Assembly: GCF_963678635.1 (NCBI RefSeq)
Contig: NC_087069.1
Span: 4,536,271 to 4,600,270 of the forward strand
Length of the DNA stretch: 64,000 bases
Origin: Symsagittifera roscoffensis
Taxonomy: Eukaryota > Xenacoelomorpha > Acoela > Convolutidae
Direction of reading: 5' to 3'
Shown: piece after piece, positions 11,486 to 23,361 of the stretch
Position numbering within the stretch: the stretch's first letter is position 1
Layout of the letters: the number at the start of each line of letters is the position of its first letter
Made by a program: the position numbers and the translations under genes
The notes under the pieces: model-generated
Told to the model about the DNA's origin: nothing
Seen by the model: only the letters and a program-made list of their open reading frames with translations
Databases searched by the model: none

Positions 11486-14400
11486 TCTCACTGCAATGTA
11501 TCCTGCCATCAAGTTCTTCAAATATTGAAATGTTATCATGGAGGCAAGACTCGGCCAAAATTCCAACAAACTGGGGATCTCAGGTTTTTGTGCTCCCAGT
11601 GCAGCTAGTTCAGACCGATTGGGCAAGCCATCACTCCAGATCCAGACAATGTTCACTAAAAAAGTATTTTACTTAAACTTATTTCCTACTCATTAATTTT
11701 TTTATCATCAGTCTTGTCGAATATTTGATGACTTGGTAGTAATTTTTTTGAAAGATTTTTAATTTGAAATGTGACAAATAAAATAATAACTTTTTTTGTG
11801 AAATCTAGCAAGTACTACTGTTTATATGGATACAAAACTGTGTTTGATGAACGCGAACGATCAGTTAACTCCAGTATGGCCGACACGGATAGAGAGATGA
11901 AAACGGTGGAGTTCAGCAACATCATCCGACAATGGTGGCGGCAGAATAACATGTTCAACCTGAGAGAAAATGGTAGTCACGATTTTGATATTGACTCTTC
12001 ATTTTTCATAATATGATAGCATTCTCCCGTTAGTGTCGTAAACACATAAAGTTGAAGACAAAATTACTTTAAAAATTTACAACAACCTAACAATTACGGT
12101 ATGTTTGCACTTAACTGTATTTTTTGGGGTAAATTTGAGGTAAATTAAGGCTAAATTTACAATAATTAAAAAAAATTTTTAAGGTAACTCAGTTATGGTG
12201 ATTTTACCTTAAATTTTGTGTGTGTAGAAGAAACCAAATGTCAAAATTGGGTTGCTCTAGTAAGGTGAACTCTTTTTTTCATGTAGTAAATTAATTGAAT
12301 ACAGTTCATTTTTTTAATGAGGCTAAATGACTCCAACTTAATTGAAAAAGACAAAAATGCGCTCAGCAATTGGAAGGTGGATCCGACAAGTTGGACTTAC
12401 TTTGCCTCAATTTGACCCAAATCCCACCCCAGTGCTCTCGGAAGATGAACTGGTCAGATAAATTGCAAAAAATGTGGATAAAAGGCATCATCCTTTGTTT
12501 TTTTTAGCAAGTTCCTTGTAAGATTTGCATTTCATTGACTAGAAAATAACAAGATTTTGAAATCTCCTACTGCTTTTTTTCTCTATTTTTTATTGTTATT
12601 GTAAATTAAATGCTTTTCAAGTGTTCTAAGTGTTTTTGAACTAAATCAGATAGTTTCATACTAACACTAGAAAAAAAGTTATTGGCAAAAAATTAACAAA
12701 TTTGCAAAATAAGATGCTTGCGCAAAAATTATAAATAATAAATCATCAGTGAACTTTCTACAAGGTTCTGGGAAATTTTTTTTGCAAGCCTTGCATTCCT
12801 CTTCAAGAATCTTACAAAATACTAGGGTAATTCAACTCCTCGAATGTGATGTACGCTTTTTTTCTATCGTTTTACAAAATGAAAGGTCGATACCTTCTTC
12901 TTAACCAATTGCAATCCTCAATTATAAAAAATGAACAATTAAAAAATTGAAACAATTGGCAGCTCTGAAACTTTAGATAGCTGTACCTATTTTGAGCTCG
13001 ATAAAAGAATAGAATACCAATGAGGCTAAAACCATCACTCGTTTATCTCTCCATGAAAATATTAAATCGATTTATTGAGAGGTGTTTTTCGGTGCCTGTC
13101 TTCAGTATTTACACACCTCATAGTCAACCTCATACATATTTTACAATAATTTAATTTTAGATGTCCGTATTAAAAATATATATATAATTTTGGTTCTTGA
13201 AAAATCTCATCGTAATGGAATGTTGCCAGACAGTTGATTTTGTTAAAATCTTCTAAAGAAATTATTTGTTTTTCGTTGCCTGAACAAAAATTAATTAAAA
13301 TTGTTAGTACTACCAATAATTGCTAAGGGGCTAAACCGTTAGGTTGAGATCCAACAGTTGAGTAATGAGAATTTTAACCCTCAGCGCCAGTTCATTAATC
13401 TTTATCAATTGTGTTGTCAGTTTATAAAAACTGCAAAAAATTTAAATATAATCCAATAAGAATGAAAAAAATCTAGTATTTTAGGTCAAAATAACCTTTT
13501 ATAGTAGTTTGTTTGCAAGTATAGAGGAATTTTGTGAGACATTTTGACAGATTTGTGTTAATTTTTGTCTCATTCTCTATTTTGTTTAGTTACTCGTTCA
13601 GTTACTTAGTTATTTTTCACAAATCACAATAGATTTTATGTTTTATTTTTTCTATAATTTTTTTTCAAGGCAAATCAGCGTTTCAGTTAGTTTGTTTTAC
13701 CTCAATCACCATTCCGCCAGTCGCCAAATCGACCCCCCCCCCCCCCCCCCCACCAACCTTCACTCGATTCTCCTCCAATTTCATTGATCAACCTCTCTCA
13801 CAATCCAACCCCCCCCCCCCGGAGTGGCGTGGCGGGGAGGTAGGTTGATGAACGTGAGCGGGGGATGATGTGGTGTGTTGAACGAGTTGAATAAGATCGT
13901 GTTGAATTGGGTTGTGTTTGCATATGGGGTTGGGGTGAACGTATCCATATACAATCCATATTCTGGACAGGTTTTCAAGTCGCGGACAAACTCTGGATAA
14001 ACCGTATCTCGGATCTCGGTCACGAAGGTCGAAAAATTAGTCGCGGACTGAGTCTGGAAATAGCGTATCTCGGTTGCCATGGTCGAAAAAAACGCGGCAT
14101 TGTCGAAAAATTAGTCGCTTTAAGACTTTGTGCGAGTCGAAAAAGGGGTTTAGGGTGTCCAAATCTACCATGCTAGTTTTTTACGCATTGATATGTTTGA
14201 AATTATACGTTACTTAGATCAAGCTGTTGACGCGACGTAGCAAAATCAAAGGTCGCTTCGTGGTTGAAAACTGGGTCGCGGAATAGTTATAAAATCAGTC
14301 GCGGCGTGGTCGAAAAATTAGACGCGGCATGATCGAAAAATTAGACGCGGCGTGGTCGAAAAATTAGACGCGGCATGATCGAAAAATTAGACGCGGCGTG

Positions 14401-16394
14401 GTCGAAAAATAAGACGCGGCATGATCGAAAAATTAGACGCGGCGTGGTCGAAAAATTAGACGCGGCGTGGTCGAAAAATTAGTCACAGCTTGGTCAAAAA
14501 AATAGTCGCGGCATAGTCGAAAAATTAGTTGCGGTATAGTAGAAAAATAAGTCCTAGCGTGGTCGAAAACGGAGTCGCGGTATGACCAAGAAGTTAGCTG
14601 CGGCATGGTAAAAAAAATCCTCAGTCGATTTTTTCACCTGCGTCGAGCTCAGTTGAAACATTTTTCTCAAGTCAATTTTCCTGGGCGAATCTAGGTTTTT
14701 CTCGAGGGGGCAGCTTATTTTTCAAAAAAAAACCAAAAACTTTTTATAACGCCGGTTGTGAACATATTGCCTCGGTCTGCAAAGTATGGAAATACCAATT
14801 TTTTGGTCGCGGTTGCCTGATCAAAAATCCACAACCTCGATACTGGTAAAAATTAATCATTTTCTGGTTTATTTCAGGGGTGGGTATTGGTAGCGTGGAA
14901 GAAGAGTGTTGTACTGACCAGTCAATGAAATATAAGTGGTATGGGTATGAAAACAGGAAGATGTCACCCGCAGAATATTTCCTGAAACTCACAGATTATA
15001 CGACTAACATTAAAGAACTCAATTATATTCAGGTAAGCTAACATCTACGATGCTATTATTGGTTTATAACTAACCCGAGTTGATCGCTCAGAGAAATTTT
15101 TTGCACAAAAGCAGCTATCTTATTATTTGATTTAAAATTTTTTCCATTTCCATTGTACTAAAGGTTAGCACCAAATTAGCAATCAGTCAGCCCTTAAAAA
15201 ACACAGTGGTATTCTGGTGATAAAAAGCAAAAAACTATTTCTGATTTTGACGCACCAAAATACTCAATAAACAGACTTCATAACGTGGCCTGATTCAGTT
15301 GATTGAGCATATCTGTTAACTCTGCCCCTCCTAATTTTAGGTAAATGATCCTGTGGGGTTATAAACTGACTTTTTTCTATCATTGAAACAACAATCAGTT
15401 ACGCTGTTTATTAATTTATAAAATTTCCAGTTTCATGTCTTGTTTTTCACTGAACCCTTAATGGGGAAAGACTTGAAGTATCACAGATTTATCGACGAGA
15501 TATCACAGGTTTTTGCTGCCCATTTCGGGAAGCAAAAAAAAGTTTCACCGCATCTCTACACTCTGCTACACTCACTTTATTACATCTTTTAGAAACACTT
15601 TTCATGTTAATCTACACACAACGCCTCTGACTCGTAAATATTTTTTGTAAATTTTTTGCTTTCGAATGAAAATATGCAATTTTTTCTGGATTTCACAATA
15701 AAATTTTTCGATATTCAGTGAAATTTGCGGTGTCAAACTTTCATATCTTAGGAGCGAAACTAGAGTAGAATTTCATGCCAACGCAACAGAGCTTGGCGTG
15801 TTAATTATACCATCCTTAATTAGAAATAAAGTAACTTTTTTGAATTAATTTTAGATGCGACTCATTATGATTTCGATTCAAAAAAGCTATATGGGATAAA
15901 AAAGAAACAAAAACAGCTGGCTCTTGTCCAGATGAAAAAAAGCAACTTCATCTTTTTGCACTAGCAAATTTAATCATCTTATTTGTTGAAATTGTCCAAA
16001 AAAATGTTTTCACGCAAACAAAAAATGTTTTCACGCAAACTAAAGGCTCAAATCATTTTTAATAAATCCCATAGGTCAAATTAATTTATTGAGATTTCTC
16101 GAGCAAAAAATTTATTGACCTTTCAATAGGCCAAACCAAAAAAAGTATATTTGATTTTAGGCTGTTTGGGATGCCTCTAGATGTGTAAACGTCATCACTG
16201 AAATTGGGTTCGGCAGATACCCTTTTGTCTACGAAGGATTCGAAATCAAAAACTTACCCCTCGTGTTTCCAGAGGTGTTTCAATCCACTCTCTCCTTCCC
16301 TGTTGACTTAACTGATATTGAAACCTCCATTAGCTACAATTGGTTCAAGTTTAGAATAATATGTCGCGATCAACCCTGGATTTGCCAGCCATGA
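11486..16394 (+). CDS. Gene A: secreted cysteine-containing family protein, four exons
   Basis: Exons: 11486-11663, 11809-11972, 14878-15032 and 16161-16394 (TGA). All borders are AG/GT, and phases fit throughout: one base carried in, then phase 2, phase 1, phase 0. The product is 243 residues plus a missing short 5' exon that must end in phase 1. Exon 1 has IPTNWGSQVFVLPVQ and RQC. Exon 2 has YYCLYGYKTVFDER and QNNMFNLRENG. Exon 3 has EEECCTDQ, KWYGYENRKMSPAEYF and LKLTDY. Exon 4 has SRCVNVITEIGFG, FEIKNLPLVFPEV and the C-terminus CRDQPWICQP. There are eight Cys, no transmembrane helix and no motif of a family I know. Secretion is inferred from Cys content and the signal peptide of paralogue D. 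Paralogues are B (same exon lengths), C (exons 3-4), D and E. Intron 2 (2.9 kb, against 0.9 kb in B) has taken in a satellite. AATAAA lies 37 bases after the stop. Confidence 0.75.
12017..13949. other. Proximal intron 2 of gene A
   Basis: Non-coding. The stretch near 12290-12340 (GAATACAGTTC, AATGAGGC) matches the minus strand at about 32970-33000 in intron 2 of gene B, so it is ancestral intron. C runs of 19 bases at 13733-13751 and 12 bases at 13809-13820 lie beside a G/C-rich patch at 13810-13930. An open frame on the minus strand across this patch (14080-13781) reflects low-complexity sequence. Confidence 0.5.
13950..14297 (+). repeat. Degenerate leading part of the GTCGAAAAATTAG satellite
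   Basis: Irregular copies of TCGCGGAC, GGTCGAAAAATTAG and CTCTGGATAAACCG, or variants of them, recur at loose spacing. This looks like an older, eroded edge of the regular array that follows. Confidence 0.5.
14298..14619 (+). repeat. 23-bp tandem satellite, 14 units
   Basis: Fourteen consecutive 23-bp units (14 x 23 = 322 bases). The unit is GACGCGGC plus GTGGTCG or ATGATCG plus AAAAATTA. The first six units alternate strictly between the GTGGTCG and ATGATCG forms, giving a 46-bp higher-order unit. Units 7-8 are both GTGGTCG, and the last six are increasingly degenerate. The array lies in intron 2 of gene A. Related motifs recur at 56900-57355, in the duplicate at 58450, and loosely at 37600-37790. 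There is no CRISPR-like unique spacer. Confidence 0.85.
14675..14740 (+). mobile_element. Truncated left end of the GGGCGGATCTAGG hAT-type MITE
   Basis: GGGCGAATCTAGG, then TTTTCTCGAGGGGG and a TTTTTCAAAAAAA stretch, match the left end of the intact MITE at 38424-38848. The rest of the element is absent. Confidence 0.5.
15033..16160. other. Intron 3 of gene A
   Basis: A 1128-base intron with a GTAAGC donor and a TTTTAG acceptor. Its first part (GAGTTGATCGCTCA) aligns with intron 3 of gene B at about 32030-32080 on the minus strand. A short direct repeat, TGTTTTCACGCAAAC, occurs at about 16003 and 16026. Confidence 0.6.
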
Positions 16395-16431
16395 AAACAA
16401 TTGACTTTTACTGAAGCTTCTAAAAAAATAG

Positions 16432-16437
16432 AATAAA
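16432..16437 (+). terminator. Polyadenylation signal of gene A
   Basis: AATAAA, 37 bases after the TGA of gene A. No other candidate lies nearer the stop. Confidence 0.5.
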
Positions 16438-17690
16438 ATTTTCAGCTTGAAGTTCAATAGCGTTTTCGAAACTGAATTGAAAAAAAAAAACTAAAATGAA
16501 AAAATAATAAGGACGGCGTGGATTTTATTAGTTTTCATCATCACCTTCTGCAAAAAGGTGGAGATTTGATTCGCTAAAAGGTACTAAGTTTTAATATGCT
16601 TAATGCTTACAAGTTCAATTCTTTCTTAGAAGGATGAATTTCGTTACAAGTTACCCTAGGGGGGAAGGGCGGTAGGTAACAAGATCTGTCTGACAATTTT
16701 TTGTTTAAAAGTCAGGTGATATGTTACAATAGGTGATAATTTGTAATGTTTGAGTAGTGCTTGTTTTATTTATGAGAACTCTTATGCATAAGATAGTCGT
16801 TTCTTTTTCATTCAATTGTACCTGCAACTAAGATAAAATTTGTAAGAACTTTTTTCTGCAAGATGATCTTTTGTTCAAAAGTTCAGAGTTAACATTTATT
16901 CCGCCAAAAAGTTTGGTTTCCGACTAGATTATAAAAATTGTTAGAAGTAGCACGAAAAATGATCCAGCTAATAAAGCTGAAGCTGCTACCTATTTTAATT
17001 TATCAGCAAAAGTCAATCTCATAATCGTTTAAGTTTTTTATGCTTTCCAAATTAGTACTTTTCTAGAGGCGACAGCCTTTTATTTCCACGAAAAGGTTTT
17101 AGTTGCTTCTAGTTTTTTACGAGCAAGAAATTGGTTTCTTTTTAGGGTACTTTTCCAAAGATTTTTTTAAGAATGCTGTTTAGCTCGACTCTCGAACACA
17201 CTTTTTCAAGCTAAACTCTCGAACGATCAGCTTACAAACAACTCAAAGGAGTTGATGGAAAATCAAAATGAAATTAATGAAAAAAAAATCACTTTTTTCA
17301 AGTTTACTTTTCGTTTAGAGACTAAAATGCACACGGTGAACGCAAAGTGATTTGATGGAAGAAAAAATTTAAGAAAAAATGTTGTCGAAGATTTTCTGTA
17401 GATATCTAGAAAGTCAAATAATGTAAAACACAGAATCGGAGCATTCAGGGAATGTTGCTAACCTTGCACGAGTGTTTAAAATAGTTTTTAGATAGTCTGT
17501 CATTATCATATGTACTTGCTACTTTGTGAGTAACAGCGTTACGAACACTAATTTAAATAAAAGAAAACGAGGAAACAACACAAAGTTAGGTCGTTATTTG
17601 TTGTTTGCTGTTTCTCTGGGTAAAAAATGAGAAAAAATGTCTGGCTATACAATTACAATAAAAAACCAAGTGTAAAATAATGGAAAAAAC
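16438..17690. other. Intergenic stretch after gene A
   Basis: AT-rich; no gene, element or structured repeat is recognised on either strand. Confidence 0.4.
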
Positions 17691-17694
17691 TGGT

Positions 17695-18275
17695 ATAAGA
17701 GTTCCTTTTTCAAATAGACATCAAAAATTATCAAAATTTTAATATTTGGCAAACATTTTCAAAGATGATTGTTTTTAAAGAGTTTTCAAATTATCAGACA
17801 TTTATCAAGGCATATATAAACATGCCATTCAGAAGAAATGGGACTTTATCCAGAGAAACGAAAAAAAAACATTTTCTGTGTATTCAGGACTACGCTATGC
17901 AGACAAAAAGTTGAAATTTATTTGCAATTTTTTTTGGAAAATGTTTGTCTGAGTACAAAATTCGTTTTGAAGTTGGAAAAAAAACATAAAAAATTTTGAG
18001 GCGATTTCAATGTACTCGGAAAATTTTTTGTTGTCGCCATCAAAAATGTGGGAATTGTCTGATAACCATTTTTTTTCCAAAAAAAGAAACAGTTTTTTTT
18101 TCATCACCAGACTGCTTTATTTGATTCTGTTTTATAGCCGCAGAAACTAGTTCGAATTTTTTTCAATGAATTTTTGAAATTGTATGAAAATTATATGATT
18201 AGCATTTTTCCATACTTTTGATGTGTGGAATTGTATGATAAGCATTTTCGGTTTATGGAGGTCAAACCGGGTACT
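17695..18275 (+). repeat. Dispersed repeat, third and most diverged copy of the 52/54-kb unit
   Basis: Aligned blocks are TCAGACAT.TATCAAGGCAT, AT.CAGGACTACG.TATGCA, TTGTATGATTAGCAT and GCATTTTCGGT..ATGGAGGTCAA. They occur in the same order and spacing as at 53020-53510 and 55380-55870. It is a moderately repeated unit of unknown type and has no open frame conserved across the copies. Confidence 0.55.
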
Positions 18276-18698
18276 GCTGATAGAAAATGAACATGTTTTG
18301 ATTTCTAAGAAGCAATTTACTTGTCTACCCACACAAAAACTCGAAATTACACACAGACATACACACATACCCACGAGAGATATATGGAGACAAAACGAAA
18401 CGTTGAACAGAAACAAAAACATGCTTAGCCTTCAGTTATAACTGATACACATCAGCCCTTTTATGCACATACTTCAGTGCATAATGCTTTTAGTACTCTT
18501 TTATGCACATGCTTTTAGTACTCATATGGCAGTTTGAAGCCAAACTTAAGAAAATTGTATTTTATATCCACCGAGCTCTGCCAGGAGACAGCAGGTGGAA
18601 CTCCTATCACACTTAGTCATCCTAACGCGCTGTGGAACGAATAGTTATGGGTCGAACAAACATGAACAAAAATTTTATCTAATATTACTTTCATCCAG

Positions 18699-18825
18699 CA
18701 CAAAACAGAACATATTTTCCTATCAAAAGGGCTGGAAACTGCCCATTAAGCGTTTTTGGAGCGTTTCTTTCCCAGCCCCATACGATCATCAGTTTTACGA
18801 GTGGTTTAACGAAGTTGATTGTTAA
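18699..18825 (+). CDS. Possible orphan terminal exon
   Basis: Seen: a plausible acceptor (TTTCATCCAG at 18698), an open frame of 41 codons with one base carried in (incoming phase 2), a stop at 18823-18825, and AATAAA one base later (18826-18831). The peptide includes WSVSFPAPYDHQFYEWF and ends EVDC. The SFP...YxWF...C pattern loosely recalls SFPV...YNWF...C at the end of exon 4 of genes A and C. The frame is also open further upstream, so the acceptor is a guess. It could be the end of a diverged relative or a chance frame with a chance AATAAA. No partner exons were found nearby. Confidence 0.3.
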
Positions 18826-18831
18826 AATAAA

Positions 18832-19277
18832 ACATGCTTGCCATGGCCTAATTAGTGCGTATGTCACTTTTCATAACAATCCAACAATATGAACAATTTG
18901 GTTTTAAAAAAAGTTTTTAACTGAACACTTTCAGTTAAATAAATTTTTTTTTTACTAAGGATAGTTCAAAAAACGTTCTAAATTCATTCAAATTTCAGCT
19001 TGTTCATCTTTTTCTGTGCTCAGTTTGCTTTCAACAATTTCAATAGATAAAGTCTTCTCAGTAACAGCCAGTTAGAATTTTAAATTGCCTGTTATTTCAA
19101 GAAAACTTGAAATCCAACACAAACATTGACTTATGTTACCGTTAATGATGCACAACTCTTAAAAAAAGATATAAAAAACAACTCTGGTATTGGCGCAGTG
19201 CTCTCACATTCTCATCAAGGAAAAAATAAAACAATAATAATTTTTGCAAACTCAAAAATTTTTACACAAGCAGAACT
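18832..19277. other. Intergenic stretch
   Basis: Nothing recognised. Downstream of it the base composition shifts: the plus strand becomes A- and C-rich, which marks the start of the decayed retroelement zone. Confidence 0.4.
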
Positions 19278-19607
19278 ATGACTCTCTACACTCATGCGAG
19301 AACGTACATTCAGGTTAATTACAAAAACTGGAAGCGAATTTTGAAATCCTTGGATCAAAACACCAACAATTTTCTTTTACAGTTCAAAAACCCAGATTAT
19401 TTCCTTAACACAAAATTAAATCCAACCATTGAGTATATAAACTTCAACTATACTCTGGACAGCAGGAAAAAACCTTGCTTTTCAACATACTCTAAGTACA
19501 CCAGTAAAACGCCAGTAAAATTATTAAGAAGAAAAGAAAACCGTTCAAATTCGACAAATTTTTTTTTCGAAAGAGACAAAATGTCAACACGCTTAGAATG
19601 CAGTTAA
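19278..19607 (+). pseudogene. 109-codon open frame at the edge of the retroelement zone
   Basis: An uninterrupted frame rich in Asn, Lys, Thr and Tyr (for example LKSLDQNTNNFLLQF), ending in a stop at 19607. It has no motif I recognise. Its composition matches the A/C-rich retroelement sequence after it, so I treat it as a piece of pol or gag and not as a host gene. No splice or promoter context is visible. Confidence 0.3.
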
Positions 19608-20099
19608 GCAAAAAAATCACAGAGACAGCAAACAAATCATCTATTTAAAATGTCAAAAAATTTTATAAAGTAGATCTAACAGGAAAAACACATTTAATCC
19701 TATACTATACTTTTCATAGATAAACAACAATACTCAATTTAGAAAAAAACCAGCAATCCTACTAAGAAATGAAACGTTTCCAATATTAGAAAAAAATTTA
19801 ATAGACACAATAAATCTTGCAGGACCATTAGATACAAACAATAAACAATTAACAAGTTTTTTGCTCTCAAAAATCCTATTAATAATTTTCCCTTAACAAA
19901 TCAGAAAAAAATTTGCTCAAAAACAAACTAAACTTGCAAAAGCAGGTAATACTAATTTAGGGAACAATACACGACATCGATATTTTTTAGATATAAACAA
20001 CATATCATTAAATCAAAGTACAAACCTCTTAAAATGTCTTTAATCTGATACTAAATTACCCTGTTTGCCACTAAGTTTAACTTTTGAAGTTTTTTTAAT

Positions 20100-20610
20100 T
20101 GCATTAGCTCAGCAAACAAAAAAAGGACATATTACTACAGAAAAAAATTTACAATAAATTCATCAAAAATCGTGCTATCCAAGTCCACCCATTTGGATAA
20201 AAGTACTTTGGAATACTTGTCTCATAAGTCAACTACACAAATTTTATCCACATCAAAAAGAAACCGCAGAAAATCAAGATTTTGAAGAGCAAAGTCTATA
20301 TTTTAATAGTCGAATATCAGTGGCACAAAAGGCACAATGTCACTCTCTTCCGATAAAAATTCATGTTCCCTGGTAATAGTAGACGCATTCACGCATTGTT
20401 TTGCCCTATACCATTTCAACATTGTAGTGTTTTTATGCACATACAACACGTTATGAACACTGGATAGCAGAAATCGGATTACCAGAAAGTCTTGTCACTG
20501 ATATTACGAAACATACCCTATCTGAAATTACTCTATGAGTTAGACCATCCATCCCAACTCATCTGGTGCGACCATAAGTCTCGAATAAGACCTTAAGGAA
20601 CAAAATAGCT
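20100..20610 (+). pseudogene. Integrase core remnant of a Ty3-like retroelement
   Basis: Integrase catalyses insertion of retroelement cDNA. Broken frames carry recognisable pieces in the correct order. First is KKGHITTEKNLQ, like the GHxG..kTL box of the H2C2 zinc region. Then comes LVIVDAFTHCFALY, the first catalytic Asp segment (usual form VDxFSR). Last is WIAEIGLPESLVTDI, the second catalytic Asp segment (usual form GLPESLVTDNGTEF). In the last, the Asn-Gly after Asp is replaced and frame stops follow. The third catalytic Glu region was not found. Many stops make it non-functional. Confidence 0.5.
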
Positions 20611-21239
20611 TAGAAATAACCAAAAAAAGATTAGACTTAGACAAAAACATTCCCAAAAATGTTACACGACAATAATTTAATTGAAATGTCTCCACGATTC
20701 AATAGATCGGAGCCAATGTACCTGTCGAATGCCTGAACCGTTTACTACCAGAAGATCTACGATGTGTAAAAAATGGAAGCTATAAAACAAAAGCGGTGAA
20801 TGATCAAAACTTAAATTATTATTTTCACTAGCATAAAATCAGCAAATAACCACAACTTTGGCTTATCACCTTTCACAATTTTTTTACAAAAAGACCAAGT
20901 AAACCAAAAATGTTTACAGCAAACGCATCAAAAACACACAATGCTATTGTACTTCATCAAAAGACTCAGGATGTAATAATTTACCCTTTCTTACTCACGA
21001 TGATGACCATTTTCAGCATGCACATGTTTTAAAATAGCCTTTCTGTGCTCATACGTAATGGATACTGAATAGAGATAAAAAGCACAGAGAAGTATCGAAA
21101 CGTAGCAAAGAAACTAGTACAAAGACAGAGTCTTCACTCACAAACGAATTCACCTTTTTTATCAATTTCGGATGAGAAAATTGGAAGAATTTTACTCATT
21201 CGAATTTTCACAATACACAAAGGAATATCAAAAACATAG

Positions 21240-21335
21240 CAACCACTAAAACAAGGACCCTACCAAATGGATGACAAACCAACAGACGTAACATATAAAA
21301 AAAATAATCGATCAAAACAAAAAACTTTTACAACA
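21240..21335 (+). pseudogene. Integrase C-terminal remnant
   Basis: A short frame reads QGPYQMDDKPTDVTYK, followed by KQKTFTT. This resembles the small C-terminal integrase segment (GPFxVxxKLxDVxYxI ... QxVHVxRLK) found after the core in Ty3-like elements. It lies about 0.7 kb after the core remnant, as expected. It is interrupted and non-functional. Confidence 0.4.
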
Positions 21336-21694
21336 TAGAAAGCAGCTATTGCCAAATCATCAAAAAGAGTACGCTCTTTGAGAACTAACACAATTATAAT
21401 CATTCGCAGCAATCCATATTGTTGAGTCACAACCAGATATCAAAAAATTAATCCTAGACAGCTCAATTACCCGAGAACAAACAAAAGCTATATCAACACA
21501 AAGAGCACAAACACAGAAACCTAAATATGAACTCCCAACCTAAAGAACAAATCGTGAATTACATGAAAAAAATTTTTCCCGGAATAACAGAAAAATAAAA
21601 AAAACGCTAAGAATCTCGGCTCCGAAATTAAAAATTTTGAAAAAATGGAAACCCTTGACCCACCTAAAGAAAACTGAAAAAAGATATAAGCCTT

Positions 21695-21905
21695 TCACAC
21701 TGACATGATAAGCCTTCTTGGCAACTCCTCATTATCCTATATGATGATTCTCATCATTTATCCTTTTTCTTTTCATTGAAAGTTTTACTTTCAAATTCTA
21801 CGTCTGAGAATTACAATCAGAAGAAATCTGCTAATCACAGCCCTTCTTTTCCCCCACTTTTTATTCGCCACTACAGTTCAAATAAATAATCCAATCTCAA
21901 CTTGA
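21695..21905 (+). pseudogene. Hydrophobic segments after integrase, possible envelope-like remnant
   Basis: Two short plus-strand frames carry strongly hydrophobic runs, SYMMILIIYPFSF and NLLITALLFPHFLFA. The second is followed by a polar stretch, like a signal peptide. They lie downstream of the integrase remnants, where some Ty3-like elements carry an envelope frame. Stops on both sides break them. The envelope assignment is inference from position and hydrophobicity only. Confidence 0.25.
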
Positions 21906-22849
21906 ACTAGAACTAAAACTCAAACTCACAAATCTTCAGGTCAGAAAGAAGCAAAATCTCCATTTTTGACGGCTCAAATAAAAACCATCCCAAACTTGAT
22001 CTCCAAAACTTGATCTCTAATACCCCGATTTTTCACGAAAATAAATAGTCAAAATAGCCTGATTGAAAACCTGATAAAATCAAGTTACTTAAAGCTAGAA
22101 TACTTCACAAAAACCATATTAGCCAATAAACAGTAACAAGAAATAGCAACTTAATTTCAAAGTCTCCAGACTATCCTTCACCAAAACCCACACCTTCCCA
22201 ACCCTCTTGACAAAAAGTAATGAACAATTTCAACCTCACTTGGACCAAAAGAATTATGTTCTGAACGCAATTTTTCAATAAAATTCGTTCAATTTAAAAC
22301 TATGTTCTTAAATCTTCTGTATAATTTTGCATTTTCATTGTTTTCTGTTATTTTGGAAATATCAACTATGTTTTTTTGGCGTTTGTATCTGTTTCAAATC
22401 AATTTTTTATTTTCCCAAGCCATCGATCACCTATTCAACTAATATCAATAAGCATCTTTTAAAATGTTAAGATAACTGTTAAACAAACAAGAGTTTCTAA
22501 TATTATTTACAATCTTTCTAATCTTAGTAGCATCAATAATACCGACGTTTTATGCCCTAAGAGAGCAATAATCATTTTCATATTAGCCATATATTGTTAA
22601 TCGGTTTTTTTGAGGAATATTTCAAAGACAGACCATATAGCTTATTGAACAAAAAAGAAAAACCGAAACAAAAATCAAAATTGGTGATTAGACCCCTTCA
22701 ACAAATTTTCACCTAATAATTCAACCCAAAATCCCCAAACAACTAATAACTCAAAAACACAAACAACCAAATTTTAAACATCTACCCGAAATTTTTAGGT
22801 CGAAGAACCCCACACTTAAGAAGACCGACAAGCACCACTATCAGAAGCA

Positions 22850-23361
22850 TTGACCCCAGCACATCAAAATGCTGTATTAAGCAAACCACATTACAAACCA
22901 ACGTATAAAAATTACGCAACACTTCCATCCACGAAACTTCAGAGTCAGCAGCAATCGCAAGAAACAACAATCGAAGGACAAATCATTCACCCACGACGAC
23001 ACAAAACTTTTACTACACCAAGAGTTCAGTTTAACATCATTAGTCACCACTCGAACCATCAACTTCGTCAATATCGCAATCAAGAACTATAGCAAATCCT
23101 CCCACACCTCCTAATATAAATTCACCACCAAACAGACCAACACTACTATCAGACTTAATCAGTTCAACACCAAACTCTGAACAAATACGAGAAAACCCGT
23201 TTAATGCCCCAACACATTTCCAAATAATCACGTACAAACACCCACACGGTGAACCAAACCTAGAAAGGGATTCAATATACGTTTCATCCGGTACGACATC
23301 ATCAGCTTTACCACAAACACTCAGCTTTACCGCCATCAATACCCACCCAACAAGTTTATAA
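22850..23361 (+). pseudogene. Pro/Ser/Thr/Gln-rich gag-like frame, frameshifted
   Basis: A first frame (22850-23092) is rich in Gln, Thr and His. An overlapping frame open from about 23043 continues with no stop to 23361. It is rich in Pro, Ser, Thr and Asn (pieces such as NSPPNRPTLL and YKHPHGEPNLERDS). Read together they look like one low-complexity protein broken by a frameshift. Composition and setting suggest a retroelement gag. No zinc knuckle is seen. Minus-strand frames over the same stretch are shadows. Confidence 0.3.

Noticed and set aside
13781-14080. 99-codon minus-strand frame.
   Set aside because: Covers C runs and degenerate satellite in an intron; Pro/Gly/Thr content follows the homopolymers.
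14298-14619. CRISPR-like array.
   Set aside because: Units are contiguous 23-mers without unique spacers, the DNA is eukaryotic and no cas gene is present. It is a satellite.
14878-14930. Exon 3 of genes A and C resembles an insulin A-chain start (VEEECC, VVEDCC).
   Set aside because: After the two Cys the insulin pattern needs Cys three residues later and another eight after that. None is present; the next Cys is in exon 4. No B-chain pattern is seen.
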